A stretch of DNA of 64,000 bases from Mucilaginibacter sabulilitoris. GTDB taxonomy: Bacteria; Bacteroidota; Bacteroidia; Sphingobacteriales; Sphingobacteriaceae. Under the pieces are notes generated by a model, which searched no databases, was not told the DNA's origin, and saw only the letters and a program-made list of their open reading frames with translations. The stretch is from assembly GCF_034262375.1 (NCBI RefSeq), contig NZ_CP139558.1, forward strand, positions 7,254,001-7,318,000, given 5' to 3'. Numbering within the stretch: position 1 is the first letter of the stretch; each line of letters starts with the position of its first letter. Below, piece by piece: positions 1 to 9,132 of this stretch. The translations under genes were made by a program, and so were the position numbers.

Positions 1-71
1 ACAAAATTATCCCCGTAGGAGATACCTACCGTGATGACTTTTTCAGGATGATAGAGGATAAGAATATTTAG
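1..71 (+). CDS. C-terminal end of an unidentified gene (partial)
   Basis: One frame is open from the window edge to a TAG at 69-71 and reads as 22 residues ending in RMIEDKNI. It runs off the left edge, so neither start nor family can be judged. Composition (charged, ends in a short amphipathic stretch) is protein-like, but 22 residues can be open by chance. It points towards the convergent ABC exporter gene. I do not recognise it. Confidence 0.3.
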   Translation, partial: KIIPVGDTYRDDFFRMIEDKNI

Positions 72-401
72 GCCTCTAAAACAGGATTTACAAAGGTTAA
101 CCTCAACATAAAAACGCGTTATTGAGGCATCTCTCTGCACTGGTCCTTTACCCTGCAAAGCAACCAGAACCACTGGCTGCAATTATTTTGCCAAACTTCG
201 TTCTCACATGGCCCTGACTTCAGCAAAAATTTGCTATGCCCCTGCAACTACACAGTCCATCATGTTCTGTCTGCTTTCACCTGAAGCGAGCTGCTGAAGG
301 GGAAGAATTAGGCTGAGGGCAGGTATCATGCTGCTACTTGTCGAAGCGTGGTGGGCAAGCTTTCGTGTATAATAGGGAATTAGCAGATAAAAGCGGGTAA
401 A

Positions 402-422
402 GGCCCGACAAAAAAGCGGGCC
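402..422. repeat. Short GC-rich hairpin
   Basis: Inverted repeat GGCCCG / CGGGCC with a 9-nt A-rich loop. It may be a terminator remnant or part of a dispersed intergenic repeat. No gene ends immediately before it. Confidence 0.35.
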
Positions 423-470
423 AGGGTGCTTTGCCTGTGGGCGGAAGCTTTTTTTTGTCTTGATCTTTTG

Positions 471-493
471 GTTACTTTTGTATCAAAAGTAAC
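471..493. repeat. Perfect 10-bp inverted repeat
   Basis: Arms GTTACTTTTG (471-480) and CAAAAGTAAC (484-493) enclose a 3-nt loop. The motif with flanking 'tcttttg' resembles intergenic repeats common in this family of bacteria; that likeness is from memory. Confidence 0.45.
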
Positions 494-640
494 AGCCTCA
501 GCGGCAATTGAGCGCTCTACGGTAGGCATTGTTTGCTCTGTATAGTATAAAGATTGCTTCGTACTTCGCAATGACACGTGGACATAAGAAGTATTCCTCC
601 CTTTCGGTTGCCTTAGTTCCTCAGGATGACAAATATATTT

Positions 641-2407
641 TTACCTCACCTCTGCTTCTTCCACACTATCCTTCTCGCCTATTTGCTGGCGCCACATGGC
701 GTAATAAAGTCCTTTTTGAGCCAGGAGGTCCTGGTGTCTGCCCGATTCAATGATGCGTCCCTTTTCAAGCACATAAATGCTATCGGCATGCATAATGGTC
801 GACAGGCGGTGAGCAATCAATATAGTGATGTGATTTTCCAGATCAGATACATTACGGATGGTTTCGGTGATTTCTTCTTCGGTTATCGAATCAAGCGATG
901 AAGTGGCCTCATCAAACACCAATATATCCGGCCGGCGCAGCAATGCACGGGCAATAGACAGGCGTTGTTTTTCACCACCAGATACTTTTACCCCGCCCTC
1001 TCCAATTACAGTACTCAGCCCTTTATCTGCACGGGCCAGCAGGGTTTGGCAGGCGGCGCGCTGTAGCACGTCCATACACTCCTCATCAGTGGCATTGGGG
1101 CGTACAAACAACAGGTTCTCGCGTATGGTACCCGAAAACAGTTGGGTATCCTGTGTTACAAAACCAATTTTTTCGCGTAGCTGGTCAAGATCAATATCCT
1201 TGCTTAATATACCGTTGTACAAAATATTACCTTCTAAAGGCTGATACAAACCAACCAGTAATTTTACGAGCGTAGTTTTCCCCGAGCCCGAAGGGCCAAC
1301 AAAGGCAATGGTTTCGCCGGTGTTTGTTTCAAAATTAATATGGTTAAGCGCGTTGCGGTTAGCAGTTAAATGCTTAAATGTAACATCGCTAAATGTTAAC
1401 GTATTTACTTTTTCAAGCAGCACCGGTTTTTCTGGCTTTACATCAATAGGCGTGTTTAATATCCCTTTAAAATTACCAAGAGAAACCTCAGCCTCGCGCC
1501 ATGATAGTATCACATTGCCCAACTCCTGTAACGGGTTAAATAAAAAGAAGGAGTAAAATAAAAAGCTAAAATATTGCCCGGGAGAAATTGACTCTTTAAA
1601 AATAAGCAGTAACAATATCACCACCATTACACTGCGCACGAAATTTACGGTAGTGCCTTGAACAAAACTCATGCTGCGAACATATTTCACCTTTTTAAGC
1701 TCCAGATCAAGTATTTTATAAGTAGTGTTATTCAGCCTGGCTATCTCCTGTTTGGCCAAACCCAAACTTTTTACCAATTCAATATTCCTGAGCGATTCGG
1801 TTGTTGAACCCGCAAGCGCCGTGGTTTCTGATACGATACGCTTTTGAATAGTTTTTATTTTGCGGCTCATGGCCATACTCACAAAAGTAATAATGGGTAT
1901 TGCAGCAAAATATACCAGCGTTACCTGGTAGTTAACACTCACCGAATATATGATAACAAATATCATCCCGATAAGGGATACAAATAAGATACCGATAAAG
2001 GAAGTGATAAATTTTTCGCAGTCGAGCCTTACTTTTTGTAAAATACCCAATGTTTCACCACTACGCTGATCTTCAAAAACCTGGTAAGGCAATTCTAAAG
2101 AGTGTTTCAGGCCATCAGCGTACATTTCGGCACCTACCTTTTGGGTTATGATGTTGGTAAAATAATCCTGGAAGTTTTTAGCGATACGCGATACCATCGC
2201 CACACCAATTGCAGCCCCAATCAATATTAATACCTGGTGCAGGTACTCGTTATATTGCAGTGTGGTGCGTTTCTCAATAACACGATCTACAATTCGGCCT
2301 GTTATCCACGGATCGAGCAGTGAAAAGCCAATGTTCATAGCCGCCATAACAAGGGCCAGTACAACTATCCACCGGTGTTTTTTTAAGTAAGAAAGTAATA
2401 TATTCAT
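641..2407 (-). CDS. ABC transporter, fused permease and ATPase (exporter type)
   Basis: A 588-residue half-transporter of the ABCB/MsbA-like exporter class that works as a dimer in the inner membrane. The N-terminal ~300 residues hold the six-helix transmembrane domain. The nucleotide-binding domain shows Walker A GPSGSGKTT (about 371-379), a Q-loop (VTQD, about 418-421), the signature VSGGEKQR (about 475-482), Walker B ILVFDE ending at E500 and the H-loop AHR (H533). All catalytic residues are present, so it should be active. Substrate is unknown: lipids, peptides or drugs are all handled by this class. It lies 73 bp downstream of frr on the same strand, but is probably a separate unit. Confidence 0.93.
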   Translation of the reverse strand: MNILLSYLKKHRWIVVLALVMAAMNIGFSLLDPWITGRIVDRVIEKRTTLQYNEYLHQVLILIGAAIGVAMVSRIAKNFQDYFTNIITQKVGAEMYADGLKHSLELPYQVFEDQRSGETLGILQKVRLDCEKFITSFIGILFVSLIGMIFVIIYSVSVNYQVTLVYFAAIPIITFVSMAMSRKIKTIQKRIVSETTALAGSTTESLRNIELVKSLGLAKQEIARLNNTTYKILDLELKKVKYVRSMSFVQGTTVNFVRSVMVVILLLLIFKESISPGQYFSFLFYSFFLFNPLQELGNVILSWREAEVSLGNFKGILNTPIDVKPEKPVLLEKVNTLTFSDVTFKHLTANRNALNHINFETNTGETIAFVGPSGSGKTTLVKLLVGLYQPLEGNILYNGILSKDIDLDQLREKIGFVTQDTQLFSGTIRENLLFVRPNATDEECMDVLQRAACQTLLARADKGLSTVIGEGGVKVSGGEKQRLSIARALLRRPDILVFDEATSSLDSITEEEITETIRNVSDLENHITILIAHRLSTIMHADSIYVLEKGRIIESGRHQDLLAQKGLYYAMWRQQIGEKDSVEEAEVR

Positions 2408-2480
2408 GTTTCAACGACAAAAATAAAAAAAGGGAATGGCTAAGTAGCTCATTCCCTTTTAATTTGACATAAGGTTAATA

Positions 2481-3044
2481 TTAAACCGTCATGATATCTT
2501 TTTCTTTGGCGTCAGAAAGCTGATCAACCTTAATAATGTAGGCATCAGTTAACTTCTGGATTTCGGCCTCTCCTACTTTTATCTCATCTTCAGATACGCC
2601 TTCGCTTTTTAATTTCTTAATTTTTTCGTTCGCGTCTTTACGAATGTTACGAACTGCTATTTTACCGGTTTCTGCTTCGGCTTTGGCTTTTTTAACCAGG
2701 TCACGACGGCGCTCTTCTGTTAGCGGCGGTACGTTAATGCGGATAATTATCCCATCGTTTTGTGGGTTAAGACCCAGGTTTGCTTCCTTAATTGCTTTTT
2801 CAATAGCTCCCAGTAATGACTTTTCCCATGGTTGAACAACAATGGTACGGGCATCTGGTGTGTTAACACTACCTACCTGGCTTAACGGAGTAGGGGTGCC
2901 ATAGTAATCAACCGTAACGTCATCCAATAATGATGGGTTGGCTTTACCTGCTCTTATTTTATTTAATTCACCATCGGCATGGTCAATGGCTTTGTCCATT
3001 AAAGCCTTGGCTTCAGTAACTTGTTTTTTAATGAGTTCGCTCAT
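2481..3044 (-). CDS. frr: Ribosome recycling factor
   Basis: 187 residues, the usual length for RRF. With EF-G it splits the post-termination ribosome into subunits. The conserved block PxxTEERRRDLVKKAK is seen mid-protein (PPLTEERRRDLVKKAKAEAE), as are the N-terminal helix with KIRAGKANPSLLDD and the central YYGTPTPLSQVGSV segment, all typical of the family. It is a core, single-copy gene, which marks this end of the window as chromosomal backbone. Confidence 0.97.
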   Translation of the reverse strand: MSELIKKQVTEAKALMDKAIDHADGELNKIRAGKANPSLLDDVTVDYYGTPTPLSQVGSVNTPDARTIVVQPWEKSLLGAIEKAIKEANLGLNPQNDGIIIRINVPPLTEERRRDLVKKAKAEAETGKIAVRNIRKDANEKIKKLKSEGVSEDEIKVGEAEIQKLTDAYIIKVDQLSDAKEKDIMTV

Positions 3045-3212
3045 TGTTCTTATTTTTTCACAAAAGTAATAAAATCTATCATTTTACTAACTTTCGTAAC
3101 GGAGTAAAAGTAACGCCCATTGCAATAATCGGTAAAAATACATGGTTACGAATTGCAACATATTGAAAATACGCGGCGTCCTATAGGTCTATCCATTTTA
3201 ATTTACGCTGAT

Positions 3213-4796
3213 ATGAGATCAACCTTATCCGTCTTATTAGTTTTATTATTTGCTGCACAAAATAGTTTTGGACAGCCCGGAGCGGCGTTCGAAAAACAGG
3301 TACATGAGATCACCGGCATCCTGCAATTACCTGGGTTTAGCCTTGCTATAGTGAAAGACGGGAAGTTAGTTTACCGCCAGATGGAAGGATATTCAGATCT
3401 GGAGAAAAAAACGCCTGTAAGGGATGATGACTTGTTCATGATAGCCTCAGTGACTAAAACCATGACCGCAAACCTGGTCATGCAGTACGAGCAGGAACAT
3501 AAGGCGAGTTTGGATGACTACGTGCTCAATTACCGGTACATCGATATTGGTTTCGGTTGGCCTTATAATGTGGATGTAAATGCCAGGATCAGGCACTTCC
3601 TCTCGCAAACATCAGAAGATGGCCCCGGAAATTCATTTGTTTACAATGGTACGCGGTTTAATTATATGTATGGGCTTTTTGAAACGGCGGGAGGCCATAT
3701 GCCTGATGTAGATGCCTTCCAATTGGAGCTGCAAAAAAGGGTGCTGACGCCGCTGAGGATGGAACATACTATCTTCGGTTTTCCGAAAAACCGCACAGAC
3801 ACCCTGTTCCGGCATATTGCCAAACCTTATATCTATGACCAAACCAGCAAGCGTTTAGTTGAAAACACCGCGAATTACACGCGGTGGACAAGGGCATTCC
3901 CATCCGGCGGCCTCTTGTCTACTATTGCAGACTTGATTAAATACACCAACAGTTATGATAAACATACCCTGATCACGGAAGCCAGCTACCAAAAGGTCAC
4001 TACGCCTACGGTGTTAAACGATGGTTCACTAAGTCCTTACGGACTTGGATGGTTCAGTGAAACATTTGGCGGCAAACATATCCACTGGCATTACGGACAG
4101 GCCGATGATTATGCAGCCCTCTTTATCCGTGTACCGGAAACTGGCTATACCTTTATTTTCCTGGCCAACTCCAATGCGCCTTCTGAGGCATTAAGGCTGG
4201 GTTCTGGGCAAATATGGGAGTCGCCGCTTGCAGCAGCATTTTTCAGACACTTTATATTCAACAATGATGCCATGGCCCAGCAACAACTTGAACCTGAAGA
4301 AATAATAGGAAAGGCACTGTGTATGCACTACGCGGAAAACCGGACAGGGATATACAAAGGCGAAGCCGCGAACCTCATCACCCAGCTCGCCAAAACACAT
4401 CCGGAACGTTTTAAACGCTATGATCCCGGTCTCATTTATCTACTCACTGATCTGCGGGTACCGGCTTTTCAGCCGTTAATTGATCAGCTTGCAGATGCCT
4501 ACCGCGCAAACGGGCATGTACAGCCTTATGTGATGACCGACCTTGGAAACTATTACCTGTCTGCAGGAATGAACACCCAGGCATTTGAATTTTACCAAAA
4601 ACTGGCTGATGCCAAAGGTTTTGAATTCTGGCAGCTCTCGGCAGAAGCAGCACATAAAGCAGGACAATTACTTATCAAACAAGGAAAAACGGCAGAGGGC
4701 CGCGCTTATTATTGGAAAGCCATTAACTATATGAAGCTGCAATACGCCGACGACAACAGTATCCGGGAGGTGATCAAGGAAATGAACTCCTTGTGA
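3213..4796 (+). CDS. Secreted serine hydrolase, beta-lactamase/DD-peptidase fold, with C-terminal helical region
   Basis: About 527 residues from the chosen ATG at 3213, which opens directly on a signal peptide (MRSTLSVLLVLLFAAQ, cleavage near SFG-QP). An upstream in-frame ATG at 3153 would put 20 polar residues before the signal and is less likely. The beta-lactamase-related domain has the nucleophile motif SVTK (in IASVTKT) and an HYG near 'HWHYGQ', the usual third motif. The last ~130 residues look TPR-like (alternating A/Y helices ending in EGRAYYWKAINYM). Family members are esterases, peptidases or D-amino acid hydrolases; penicillin binding is not implied. It acts in the periplasm or outside. 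Confidence 0.85.
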   Translation: MRSTLSVLLVLLFAAQNSFGQPGAAFEKQVHEITGILQLPGFSLAIVKDGKLVYRQMEGYSDLEKKTPVRDDDLFMIASVTKTMTANLVMQYEQEHKASLDDYVLNYRYIDIGFGWPYNVDVNARIRHFLSQTSEDGPGNSFVYNGTRFNYMYGLFETAGGHMPDVDAFQLELQKRVLTPLRMEHTIFGFPKNRTDTLFRHIAKPYIYDQTSKRLVENTANYTRWTRAFPSGGLLSTIADLIKYTNSYDKHTLITEASYQKVTTPTVLNDGSLSPYGLGWFSETFGGKHIHWHYGQADDYAALFIRVPETGYTFIFLANSNAPSEALRLGSGQIWESPLAAAFFRHFIFNNDAMAQQQLEPEEIIGKALCMHYAENRTGIYKGEAANLITQLAKTHPERFKRYDPGLIYLLTDLRVPAFQPLIDQLADAYRANGHVQPYVMTDLGNYYLSAGMNTQAFEFYQKLADAKGFEFWQLSAEAAHKAGQLLIKQGKTAEGRAYYWKAINYMKLQYADDNSIREVIKEMNSL

Positions 4797-4863
4797 ACGT
4801 TATACTATACTCGTAGCGGCCAGGCCACAAAACGACTTATTGCCTTTGAGTTTTCCAGGGGTA

Positions 4864-4903
4864 AACTCCAAATGTTAAATAACTTTATTTAACATTTGGA
4901 GTT
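4864..4903. promoter_or_regulatory. Perfect 18-bp inverted repeat before a small secreted protein gene
   Basis: Left arm 4864-4881 and right arm 4886-4903 are exact complements around a 4-nt loop (ACTT). It could end transcription of the serine hydrolase (TTATTATTT follows the right arm) or be an operator or cruciform for the gene starting at 4941, 37 bp downstream. Both are inferences. Confidence 0.7.
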
Positions 4904-4940
4904 ATTATTTGTACTTATATTAGTGTAAACCTTTTACACG

Positions 4941-5288
4941 ATGAAAACAATATGGCTGTTTATTTTGATGATAGGCGGTGTTGCTCAATTAAGGGCACAG
5001 CAATTAACACCCTCACCTAAGGCTCCTGACAATTCTATTTATCAATATTTTAAGATAAAGCCCGACAACAATTTATTCAAATCAGTTCCGGTTTTGCCTA
5101 AAGAAAACCAACTCAAAACAGTTGATGTGATAGAACCGGTTTATAATATGCCTGTTGTCAAATTGTCCTCCGACGATAAGATGCCGGTTGCCAAACCATG
5201 GGACCATAATACACGCTATACCATGCTGATAAAAGACTTTGGAAATACAAAGGCCGATTCTGTTTTAACTAAAGCAATCCGCCCCTAA
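4941..5288 (+). CDS. Small secreted hypothetical protein
   Basis: 115 residues with a clear signal peptide (MKTIWLFILMIGGVAQLRAQ, cleavage after RAQ). The mature part is hydrophilic, proline- and lysine-rich, without cysteines or a motif I recognise, and ends in a TKAIRP tail. It stops 10 bp before the convergent cdaA gene. It is preceded by an unusually strong hairpin, so expression may be controlled separately from the gene upstream. No function can be assigned. Confidence 0.65.
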   Translation: MKTIWLFILMIGGVAQLRAQQLTPSPKAPDNSIYQYFKIKPDNNLFKSVPVLPKENQLKTVDVIEPVYNMPVVKLSSDDKMPVAKPWDHNTRYTMLIKDFGNTKADSVLTKAIRP

Positions 5289-5298
5289 ATTCAACCGC

Positions 5299-6090
5299 TT
5301 AAAAATCTTTATTCAGTACCTTTTCCAGTTCGGCAAAGCTGATGTTCATTTTAACACGGCCCTGTTTGGCGTAAGAGAGTTCACCGGTTTCTTCTGATAT
5401 GATGATGGCTGTTGCCTCATTGGCTTCGGTTACCCCAATACCGGCGCGGTGGCGCAAACCAAACTGCGCAGGCAGGTCTGTTTTTTCGGTAAGCGGTAAA
5501 ATACAACTTGCCGATTTAATTTTATTTTCAGATATCACCACGGCACCGTCATGCAGCGGACTTGTTTTTTGAAAAATGCTTTCGAGCAGACGTTTGGAAA
5601 TTTTGGCATCAACCACCTCGCAGCTGTTCTGATAAAATTGTTCGTCGTAATACTTGGCAAATACTATTAAAGCCCCGGTACGGGTTTGTTTCATGCTTTT
5701 ACAGGCATCAATAATGGGTTTTATGCGCGCGTAATTATTTTTTTCGACCTCGGTTTTACCAAAAAAGTACTGCCACCAGGCCTTATTACGCTGCAACGAG
5801 GCATTTTTACCTACCAGCAGCAAAAACCGCCGCACCTCCTGCTGAAAAACCACTATAACAGCAATAATACCCACATCAACAAACTTACCCAGTATTACGG
5901 TAAGCAGTTTCATATCAAGTGCCTTTACCACAAAGTTGAGCGCAAATATTACCGCGAAACCTATAAATATATTGGCCGCTATGGTACCCCTGATGAGGTT
6001 ATATAGCTGGTAAATAATAAAGGCTACCAGTACCACATCAAGAATATCAAAAAACGTGATTTTTGGAAAGCTTTGGAGTAAGGATTGCAT
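5299..6090 (-). CDS. cdaA: Membrane diadenylate cyclase (c-di-AMP synthase)
   Basis: 263 residues. Three hydrophobic segments fill residues ~12-90 (ITFFDILDVVLVAFIIYQ, IFIGFAVIFALNFVV, VDVGIIAVIVVFQ), followed by a DisA_N catalytic domain. The two signature motifs are intact: DGA at 181-183 (PLHDGAVVI) and RHR at 213-215 (GLRHRAGIG). This is the CdaA/DacA architecture, joining two ATP into cyclic di-AMP at the inner membrane. The messenger controls potassium and osmolyte transport and wall homeostasis in other bacteria. The gene stands alone here; no CdaR or GlmM neighbour is present, as is usual in Bacteroidota. Confidence 0.93.
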   Translation of the reverse strand: MQSLLQSFPKITFFDILDVVLVAFIIYQLYNLIRGTIAANIFIGFAVIFALNFVVKALDMKLLTVILGKFVDVGIIAVIVVFQQEVRRFLLLVGKNASLQRNKAWWQYFFGKTEVEKNNYARIKPIIDACKSMKQTRTGALIVFAKYYDEQFYQNSCEVVDAKISKRLLESIFQKTSPLHDGAVVISENKIKSASCILPLTEKTDLPAQFGLRHRAGIGVTEANEATAIIISEETGELSYAKQGRVKMNISFAELEKVLNKDF

Positions 6091-6185
6091 TTACGAAGTT
6101 AATAAGTTTAAAGAGAAGTTAAAGCGAAGTTAACGCATCATCATAGACACGGCTAATTTTCAAATCAATATGATGCTAAACAGGC

Positions 6186-6668
6186 TCAGGGAATGTATGG
6201 CCCGCCAACCACTCCCCATCCCCACTCGGGCATAGGCGCATCGGTTGGTTCTGTTGTTTCATCGGTTTTGGAGTTAATTACCGCTATGCGGGTACCCCAC
6301 TCCAGATATGCCATAAAAGCAGAACGAAATTCGGGATCATCGGGCAATGAAAGTTCATCGGCGGTTAACAGCAGCAGTTCCATCCAGCGCTTGCGGTGTG
6401 CTTCGGTCAAATATTTTTGCAGGTGCTTACTGATCATTATAAAATGGCTTCCTTCTTCTTCACTGTAGGTTTTTGGTCCGCCCAAAACTTCGGCAACAAA
6501 ATGCGCTACATGCAAACGGTGCTGGCTGCTCATGTGCCTGAATACCGGTTCAAGCAAATCATCGGCTAGTACTTTATCATAAAACTGATCAAAAAGTTTT
6601 TCAAAAGCCTGCATGCCTCCCGCCCACTCAAAAAGTGTAGGTACAGCAGGTTTATTCATCTTATCCAT
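6186..6668 (-). CDS. Truncated (group II type) hemoglobin-like globin
   Basis: 160 residues, within the usual 120-160 for truncated globins. Visible features are the N-terminal GGMQAFEKLFDQFYDKVLADDLLEPVF block, the HRLHVAHFVAEVLGGP segment typical of the E/F helices, and a Trp in RKRWMELL at the G-helix position that marks group II/III proteins. Such heme proteins bind O2, NO or peroxide, and several act in NO or peroxide detoxification. The C-terminal ~30 residues are polar and probably disordered. The gene lies 80 bp downstream of the polyprenyl synthase gene on the same strand; co-transcription is possible. Confidence 0.85.
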   Translation of the reverse strand: MDKMNKPAVPTLFEWAGGMQAFEKLFDQFYDKVLADDLLEPVFRHMSSQHRLHVAHFVAEVLGGPKTYSEEEGSHFIMISKHLQKYLTEAHRKRWMELLLLTADELSLPDDPEFRSAFMAYLEWGTRIAVINSKTDETTEPTDAPMPEWGWGVVGGPYIP

Positions 6669-6747
6669 AGTAGGTATAATTTATGTTAAAGATAAGGGAG
6701 CTCGGGCAAAATTAAAAGCATTATATAATGTGAGCTGGTTTAGCAGC

Positions 6748-7719
6748 TTATTTATCGCGCTCGGTAGTAAAGCGGACCAGCTGTTCAAGCCCCCGGTGCG
6801 AATCGCTGTCGGGAAAGGTATTCAATATTTCAAAAGCTTCATCCTGATATTTTTTCATCTGGGTTTCGGCATACTGCAGACCACCGGTTTCATTTACAAA
6901 CTTAATGATCTGCGCAATCTTGGCCGGATCGTCATTGTGGTTTTTAACCAGGTTAATGATCCTTTTTTTCTCGGCACCGGTAGCGTTGGCCAGCGAATAG
7001 ATAAGCGGCAGGGTAACTTTTTTCTCTTTAATATCAATACCCAGGGGCTTGCCTACATCATCGGTACCAAAATCAAACATATCATCTTTAATCTGGAAAG
7101 CGATACCAATCTTCTCGCCAAAAAGACGCATTTTTTCAATAACCTCGTCAGACGCCCCGGCAGATGCCGCACCGCAGGCACAGCATGAAGCGATAAGCGA
7201 CGCAGTTTTTTGCCTGATCACCTCGTAATACACCGGTTCGCCAATATCCATGCGGCGCACCTTTTCAATTTGCATCAGTTCGCCCTCGCTCATTTGCTTT
7301 ACAGCGTCTGACACGATACGGAGCAACTTAAAATCATTATTATCAATAGATAGCAGTAACCCTTTCGACAACAGGTAATCACCAACCAAAACGGCTATTT
7401 TGTTTTTCCATAAGGCATTTATAGAAAAAAAGCCACGGCGCTGGTAAGAGTTATCAACTACGTCATCGTGCACAAGTGAGGCCGTATGTAGCAGCTCGAC
7501 TAAAGCGGCACCGCGGTGCGTAGATTCATTGATGCCCCCGCAAATACTGGCAGCAAAAAACACGAACATTGGCCTGATCTGTTTCCCTTTACGCTTAACA
7601 ATATAATGGGTTATGCGATCAAGCAAAGGTACTGAGCTTTGCATAGAAGCCTTGAACTTCTCCTCAAACACATCAATATCGGCAGCGATAGGTTTTTTAA
7701 TGTTGTTGATGCTCAGCAT
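6748..7719 (-). CDS. Polyprenyl diphosphate synthase
   Basis: 323 residues, normal for trans-isoprenyl diphosphate synthases. The first aspartate-rich motif DDVVD sits at 85-89 (SLVHDDVVDNSYQRRG) and the second, KDDMFDFGTDD, near 212-222. The GKQIRPM block binds the diphosphate. It extends FPP or GPP with isopentenyl units. In Bacteroidota the usual product is the octa- or heptaprenyl chain of menaquinone, so an ispB/hepT-like role is likely, but chain length cannot be read safely from sequence. Small residues before the first motif (TASLV) fit a long-chain product. Confidence 0.9.
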   Translation of the reverse strand: MLSINNIKKPIAADIDVFEEKFKASMQSSVPLLDRITHYIVKRKGKQIRPMFVFFAASICGGINESTHRGAALVELLHTASLVHDDVVDNSYQRRGFFSINALWKNKIAVLVGDYLLSKGLLLSIDNNDFKLLRIVSDAVKQMSEGELMQIEKVRRMDIGEPVYYEVIRQKTASLIASCCACGAASAGASDEVIEKMRLFGEKIGIAFQIKDDMFDFGTDDVGKPLGIDIKEKKVTLPLIYSLANATGAEKKRIINLVKNHNDDPAKIAQIIKFVNETGGLQYAETQMKKYQDEAFEILNTFPDSDSHRGLEQLVRFTTERDK

Positions 7720-7980
7720 TTAAACGAAACAGGATTTTATGTATAAAAATGCCATTTGGCAATATGAAGCAAACATAAGCTAAAATTATTTATCTGCATT
7801 ACGGGTAAATATTTTTTACTCAAATTAAACCAAAGCCCTTTTTTATATTCTATACTATAAATGCCATATTTTTTATAAGTTGAGTTAAAGTTTTCGTGGA
7901 GCGGGGCCCTTAAAAAGGGCTTCGCTTTTTTATTGCCTGGAAAAGCAATATTATTTTACCTTTGCAAACTAATTTAACCA
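7720..7980. other. Spacer before tRNA-Ser
   Basis: AT-rich, no gene seen. It holds the divergent control region for the synthase gene (minus strand) and the tRNA (plus strand). A small hairpin GCCCTT/AAGGGC followed by T-rich sequence lies at about 7907-7936 and could act as a terminator on the plus strand. Confidence 0.5.
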
Positions 7981-8068
7981 GGAGAGGTGTCTGAGTGGTC
8001 GAAAGAGCACGCCTGGAAAGTGTGTATACGCCAAAAGTGTATCGAGGGTTCGAATCCCTCCCTCTCCG
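7981..8068 (+). tRNA. tRNA-Ser(GGA)
   Basis: 88 nt with a long variable arm, as expected for serine. The acceptor stem pairs GGAGAGG (7981-7987) with CCTCTCC (8061-8067), and the discriminator is G8068. The anticodon arm is CACGC-CTGGAAA-GTGTG, giving anticodon GGA. The T-arm is GAGGG-TTCGAAT-CCCTC. CCA is not encoded. Its 3' end is the apparent attachment site of an integrated island: the last 14 bases recur at 19277-19290. Confidence 0.97.
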
Positions 8069-8069
8069 C
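8056..8069 (+). repeat. Putative attL: 3' end of tRNA-Ser
   Basis: CCCTCCCTCTCCGC, 14 bases covering the 3' acceptor strand of the tRNA plus one base, is found again exactly at 19277-19290. The arrangement (complete tRNA on one side, bare 3' end copy on the other) is what tyrosine recombinases leave when they integrate in a tRNA gene. Confidence 0.65.
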
Positions 8070-8080
8070 TGAAAGCGATT

Positions 8081-8102
8081 AAGCCTGACAATTGTCAGGC
8101 TT
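8081..8102 (+). terminator. Terminator-like palindrome after tRNA-Ser
   Basis: AAGCCTGACAATTGTCAGGCTT is a perfect 22-nt palindrome 12 bp after the tRNA end, flanked by AGCG/CGCT that may extend the stem. The T-run is weak (GCTGTTT). If the island model is right, this sequence came with the element. Confidence 0.65.
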
Positions 8103-8232
8103 CGCTGTTTAGAGTAAGAATGGTGTATTTTCAGGTGTTCTAAATCTCATAATGCCATATTAATTTTTGTAACTCGGTTCCTGAAAAGGCTTCAATGGCG
8201 GGTAAGGCTTATTTGAGAGAAAAACTACAAGA

Positions 8233-9132
8233 TCAATTTAGGCGTCTATATTCAATAGGTGTATAACCAACTTGTTGCTTGAAAAGTCGTGTAAAGTGCT
8301 GCGGATATTTAAATCCCAGTTCGTAAGCAATTTCACTTACTGATTTAGCCTGATCAAAAATCCTCTCTTTAGCAACGTCCATGATTTTGATCTGGATGTA
8401 TTCTTGTGCGGTCTTGCCTGTTTCTTTCTTTATTACATCGCCAAAATAATTTGCAGACAGATTGAGTTCACTTGCACAACCCGCCACTGTAGGAAGTCCG
8501 ATATCCTTCGGCTTCTCCGACATAAAATAATCGTTCAATAATGTTTCGAAACGCTCAATAATACTTTTATGCACCTGGTCACGTGTAATAAATTGCCTGT
8601 CATAAAAGCGCGTACAATAATTGAGGAAGAGCTCGATATTGCTAGTAATGAGAGTTCGGCTGTGTTTATCGATTGCGTGTTCCGTTTCATATTCAATTTT
8701 TGCAAAGCAGTCCAGCACGATTTGCCTTTCCCGGTCTGATAGATGCAACGCCTCATTGACATCATAAGAAAAGAATGAAAAATCATGGATATGCTTTCCA
8801 AGAGAGGTCCCTTTAATCAGATCAGGGTGGAACAATAGGGCCCATCCCCTTGGCTCAAATACTTTAACACCGGGCGGAACACCCATTATCTGACCTGGGG
8901 CGATAAACACCAGGGTGCCCTCCTGATAATCATAGGTCTTTCGGCCATATCGTAATTCGCCGCAATTGATTTCCTTAAGATAGATAGCATAAAGTCCAAA
9001 ATTAAACGTTTGGGCTGGCATCGGTGCAGCCTTCGATAAATCAATCACTGTTATCAAAGGGTGCAAAGTCGGTACATCACGCATTTTGTTGTACTGCGCA
9101 ACGCTTTCTATTTTTATAATTTCTTCCATCAA
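8233..9132 (-). CDS. AraC-family transcriptional regulator
   Basis: 299 residues. The N-terminal ~170 residues form a cupin-like sensing region (GTLVFIAPGQIMG). The C-terminal ~100 residues form the double HTH of AraC/XylS (LNLSANYFGDVIKKETG, then VSEIAYELGFKYPQHFTRLFKQQVGYTPIEYRR). It is divergent from an aldo/keto reductase gene and an SDR gene 215 bp away, so it probably controls that pair. It closely resembles in layout the AraC protein at 14627-15484 (both have the NYFGD block), suggesting a duplicated module. A start at the second Met is equally possible. Confidence 0.9.
   Translation of the reverse strand: MMEEIIKIESVAQYNKMRDVPTLHPLITVIDLSKAAPMPAQTFNFGLYAIYLKEINCGELRYGRKTYDYQEGTLVFIAPGQIMGVPPGVKVFEPRGWALLFHPDLIKGTSLGKHIHDFSFFSYDVNEALHLSDRERQIVLDCFAKIEYETEHAIDKHSRTLITSNIELFLNYCTRFYDRQFITRDQVHKSIIERFETLLNDYFMSEKPKDIGLPTVAGCASELNLSANYFGDVIKKETGKTAQEYIQIKIMDVAKERIFDQAKSVSEIAYELGFKYPQHFTRLFKQQVGYTPIEYRRLN

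Larger units (their letters stand above)
72..640. other. Gene-free stretch with intergenic repeat-like hairpins
   Basis: No convincing gene lies here; short open frames have no family features. It contains two stem-loops (402-422 and 471-493). A segment at about 551-575 reads like the short 'cttcgcaatgac' elements I recall as dispersed repeats between genes in Sphingobacteriaceae; that link is from memory and was not tested. The stretch separates the gene end at 71 from the 3' end of the ABC exporter. Confidence 0.4.
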
